From Sva-07 sp963793335 (lineage in GTDB: Bacteria > Actinomycetota > Acidimicrobiia > Acidimicrobiales > Ilumatobacteraceae), in assembly GCA_963793335.1 (NCBI GenBank), contig CAWBZS010000001.1, positions 372,001 to 436,000 on the forward strand: a stretch of DNA of 64,000 bases, in the 5' to 3' direction. This document shows, piece by piece, positions 61,416 to 64,000 of this stretch (the first letter of the stretch is position 1; every line of letters starts with the position of its first letter). A model generated the notes under the pieces. The model saw only the letters and a program-made list of their open reading frames with translations. It had not been told where the DNA came from and did no database searches. Position numbers and translations under genes: made by a program.

Positions 61416-62572
61416 TGGCCCCGCTGGCCGCGCCGATGCCGAGTCCGGCAGTGAGCAGTCCGGCGGAGATCGCCGTCGCGTTCAGCCAACTCCTGCGAGG
61501 GGTCGGGTTGTCCGTGCCGACGAGCTGCACGCACACCTTTGCCGAGGCGCTCTGCGCAACCGGGCTCGGCCACCGCGACACCACCTACTGGGCGGGCCGG
61601 GCAACGCTCGTACGACGTGCCGAGGACATCGCGCCGTACGACCGGGCCTTTGCGGTGTTCTTCGAGGGTCGACGATCCGAGGGCGCCGAGGAGGACGCGA
61701 TCGATCCGCTGTCGATCACCATCGCGGTCGACACCGACGACGATCAGGACGACCCCGACGACCCGGACGCCGGCGACGATCACGACGACGATGTCGTCGA
61801 GCTGCGGTTCTCGGCCACCGAGATCCTCCGCCACAAGGACTTCGCCGCCTACTCCCCCGGCGAATTGGCTGCGGCACAGGAATTGATGGGGCACCTCCGC
61901 CTCGTGGGCTCGCCTCGGGCGTCACTGCGCCTCGGCCCGACACGGCGGCGAACGACCCGCCCCGACATCCGCCGCGTCGTGCGCTCGGCGATTCGTTCGG
62001 GCGGCGAGCCGATCGAGCGACATCATCTGGCACCAACGCCTCGACTGCGGCGACTCGTCCTCGTCCTCGACGTGAGCGGCTCGATGGAACCGTACGCACG
62101 AGCGCTCCTGCGATTCGTCCACGCCGCCGTCGCCGGTCGACAGAAGGTCGAGGCGTTCGCACTCGGCACACGTCTCACCAGGATCACGCGCGAGCTGTCG
62201 AGTCGCGACCCCGACATCGCCCTCGACGCCGCCGGCAACCGCGTGTCCGACTGGAGCGGTGGCACCAGACTCGGAGCCGGATTGCGCCAGTTCAACGACG
62301 AATGGGGCGTCCGCGGGTTGGCTCGCAACTCGATCGTCGTGATCCTGTCCGACGGATGGGATCGTGGCGACCCCGACGAATTGGCAGCGGAGATGCAACG
62401 CCTGCAGCGGGTCACGCACCGCCTGATCTGGGTGAATCCGCTGAAGGTGACGCCAGGCTACGCACCGTTGGCGCGCGGGATGGCGGCTGCACTCCCATTC
62501 GTCGACCGGTTCGTGGAGGGCCATTCGGTCGCTGCCATGGAAGAATTGACCCGCGTGATCGCAGCGAACTGA
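61415..62572 (+). CDS. CoxE-type VWA-domain protein
   Basis: The 385-residue protein has an N-terminal CoxE region, an Asp-rich linker (DTDDDQDDPDDPDAGDDHDD) and a C-terminal von Willebrand A domain with the MIDAS start LVLDVSGSMEPYARALLRFV and SGGTRLGAGL. It pairs with the MoxR ATPase in Cox maturation. Confidence 0.9.
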   Translation: MAPLAAPMPSPAVSSPAEIAVAFSQLLRGVGLSVPTSCTHTFAEALCATGLGHRDTTYWAGRATLVRRAEDIAPYDRAFAVFFEGRRSEGAEEDAIDPLSITIAVDTDDDQDDPDDPDAGDDHDDDVVELRFSATEILRHKDFAAYSPGELAAAQELMGHLRLVGSPRASLRLGPTRRRTTRPDIRRVVRSAIRSGGEPIERHHLAPTPRLRRLVLVLDVSGSMEPYARALLRFVHAAVAGRQKVEAFALGTRLTRITRELSSRDPDIALDAAGNRVSDWSGGTRLGAGLRQFNDEWGVRGLARNSIVVILSDGWDRGDPDELAAEMQRLQRVTHRLIWVNPLKVTPGYAPLARGMAAALPFVDRFVEGHSVAAMEELTRVIAAN

Positions 62573-62582
62573 GGAGCACACC

Positions 62583-62900
62583 ATGAACGACCTGCTCGAC
62601 GACATCGACCGTTGGCGACAGCACGGGCACCGCATCGCGGTCGCTCGCGTCGTCGACATCGAGGGCTCTGGTCCCCGGGACCCAGGGGCCGCGATGGCGG
62701 TCACCGACGACGGCGAGGTCGCGGGCAGCGTCAGCGGTGGGTGCGTCGAGGGCGCGGTCGTCGCCGAGGCCCTCGCGATCCTCGCCGGCGAACGCGACCG
62801 CGGGGTGATCACCTTCGGCTACTCCGACGACGAAGCGTTCGCAGTTGGCCTCACCTGCGGCGGCACCATTCATCTCTACATCGAAGAGCTCGACTGGTGA
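62583..62900 (+). CDS. XdhC/CoxI N-terminal-domain protein
   Basis: The 105-residue product contains the XdhC N-terminal domain (VARVVDIEGSGPRDPGAAMA, GSVSGGCVEGAVVAEALAIL, VGLTCGGTIHLYIEE with the conserved Cys). It ends exactly where the next gene begins (GTGA overlap). XdhC proteins insert or modify the molybdenum cofactor in xanthine dehydrogenase-family enzymes. Confidence 0.85.
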   Translation: MNDLLDDIDRWRQHGHRIAVARVVDIEGSGPRDPGAAMAVTDDGEVAGSVSGGCVEGAVVAEALAILAGERDRGVITFGYSDDEAFAVGLTCGGTIHLYIEELDW

Positions 62901-63737
62901 CCGCCGGTGCCCCACCGTCGACACCCGAGTCCGGGTCACTGTTCGAGCGATACGCGCGAGTGTCTACGATCGGAACGGCCCGTCGCGCTCGCCACGGTGA
63001 TCGACGGACCCCACGTCGGGGCGAAGCTCTTGGTGGAGCCGGGGGCCATCGCACTCGGTTCGCTCGGACACCCCGAACTCGATCGGGTGGTCGCACGCGA
63101 CTCGCTCGCAGAACTCGAAGCGGCCCGTTCGGGGGTCCGCCACTACGGCCCCGAGGGCCAAACCACCCCGGAGGACCTGCTCGACCAACCAACGGTCAGG
63201 GTCTTCGTCGAGTCGCACGCACCATCGCCACAGCTGTGGATCTTCGGCGCCGTCGACTTCACCGCCGCACTCGCGCGCGTCGGCAAGGTCCTCGGCTACC
63301 GGGTCACCGTGTGCGACGCCCGCGAGGTGTTCGCCACGAGACGACGCTTCCCGATGGCCGACGAGGTGAACGTCACCTGGCCAACGGCAGTCTTCGACTC
63401 CCACGGCCACGAGCTCGGGCCGCGTGATGCGGTGTGCATTCTCACGCACGACCCCAAGTTCGACGTGCCTGCGGTGCAGGGCGCCCTCAGCACCAACGTC
63501 GGCTACATCGGGGTGATGGGGAGTCGCTCGACCCACGACCGACGCACGCAACGCCTGATCGACGCCGGTGTCACCCCGACGGAACTCGAACGGTTGATGT
63601 CACCGGTCGGGCTCGACATCGGCGCTCGCACCCCCGAGGAGACCGCCGTGTCGATCTGCGCCGAGATCATCGCTCGGCGCACCGGCCGCGACGTCCCGTC
63701 GCTGCGCGACGGCAGCGGAGCGATCCACGCGTCGTGA
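62897..63737 (+). CDS. XdhC/CoxI C-terminal-domain protein (frameshifted)
   Basis: GTG 62897 overlaps the previous stop and opens VTAGAPPSTPESGSLFERYA; after that, near 62955, the frame must shift for RECLRSERPVALATVIDGPH and the rest: LGSLGHPELDRVVARD, FGAVDFTAALARVGKVLGYR, LTHDPKFDVPAVQGALS, GYIGVMGSRSTHD and GARTPEETAVSICAEIIARR. This is the Rossmann XdhC_C domain plus the intervening segment. With the 105-residue gene before it, it makes up a split XdhC; they may also be one gene broken by indels. Confidence 0.82.
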
Positions 63738-64000
63738 CGTTTCCCGCCGAGATCGACGACATCGCAGCCCGGCTGGGAACGTTGCTGCGCGAACGAGGCG
63801 ACACCGTCGCGGTCGCCGAAGGGTCGGCGGGAGGGTTGATCTCGGCGGCGCTGCTGTCGCAGCCCGGGGCCTCGGCGTACTACCTGGGCGGCACGGTGAT
63901 CTACACCGCCGCCGCAGGCCGAGCATGGATGGCAGGCGCGGTGGAGGTTCCCCCCGGGATGCGCGGCGCCTCCGAACCCTTCGCGACCTATCTCGCGGCA
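63734..64000 (+). CDS. CinA C-terminal-like nicotinamide-nucleotide amidohydrolase (partial)
   Basis: Starting at GTG 63734, overlapping the XdhC stop, 89 codons are open to the window edge. VAVAEGSAGGLISAALLSQP and YYLGGTVIYT match the CinA/PncC amidase fold, which deamidates NMN. The usual AES motif reads AEG here. The 3' end lies outside the window. Confidence 0.75.
   Translation, partial: MTFPAEIDDIAARLGTLLRERGDTVAVAEGSAGGLISAALLSQPGASAYYLGGTVIYTAAAGRAWMAGAVEVPPGMRGASEPFATYLAA

Overview
This window looks like a chromosomal segment of a high-GC actinobacterium, most likely of the class Acidimicrobiia (Ilumatobacter-like; this is inference). The central block metG - tatD - (secreted protein) - rsmA - ispE - tRNA-Gln - glmU - prs - rplY - pth - mfd - mazG - eno - ftsB-like has nearly the same gene content as the Mycobacterium metG-to-eno region. 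The two tiny ribosomal proteins known from mycobacteria (bL37 and bS22) are present, 13E12-type DUF222/HNH genes occur twice, and many genes show a leaderless promoter pattern (TANNNT followed 6-8 bases later by ATG or GTG).

Layout. 1-7.9 kb is an accessory and envelope region: a Tat-exported protein, a Wzc-type tyrosine kinase, two convergent LytR_C-domain paralogues, a large unfamiliar protein with a cargo-like N-terminus, a decayed rfbC and a frameshifted DUF222/HNH gene. 8-12.5 kb holds an Rrf2 regulator with the sulfate-activation genes cysQ, cysD and cysNC, with a clear cysD promoter overlapped by an inverted repeat. 12.8-17.3 kb has an intact DUF222/HNH gene and a large VaFE-repeat surface protein. 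17.3-25.3 kb has a VOC protein, bL37, a PHP phosphoesterase, an AbiEi-DUF559 gene bracketed by hairpins, ychF, a FetAB-like ABC pair, DUF192, rsmI and a HAD phosphatase. 25.4-43 kb is the housekeeping block, interrupted between prs and rplY by a second hairpin-bracketed AbiEi-DUF559 gene. 43-52 kb carries a lone CoxL-type molybdenum hydroxylase, an HD-domain protein, a K+ channel, a HAD phosphatase and a form II coxSLM operon. 52-56.3 kb is a membrane glycan cluster (GT-C enzyme, methyltransferase, flippase-like protein, GT2). 56.3-64 kb has an SDR, a FAD oxidoreductase, GlgX, and the cox accessory genes (MoxR ATPase, CoxE, two XdhC-type proteins), ending in a partial CinA-like gene.

How genes work together. 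CysDNC makes APS and PAPS, CysQ removes PAP, and the Rrf2 protein probably regulates them. CoxSLM needs the MoxR/CoxE/XdhC maturation proteins encoded 8 kb further on. The housekeeping block supplies translation (MetRS, RsmA, RsmI, bL25, Pth), isoprenoid and UDP-sugar precursors (IspE, GlmU), PRPP, glycolysis (Eno) and transcription-coupled repair (Mfd).

Two themes stand out. First, small palindromic elements are frequent; two different families (47 and 53 nt) each bracket a gene for a two-domain AbiEi-like/DUF559 nuclease-fold protein in the same geometry, which suggests an undescribed nuclease-hairpin mobile or domesticated unit. Second, many genes, including ones expected to be essential or highly conserved (ychF, mfd, cysD), carry single-base frameshifts, which points to indel errors in the sequence rather than real decay in most cases.
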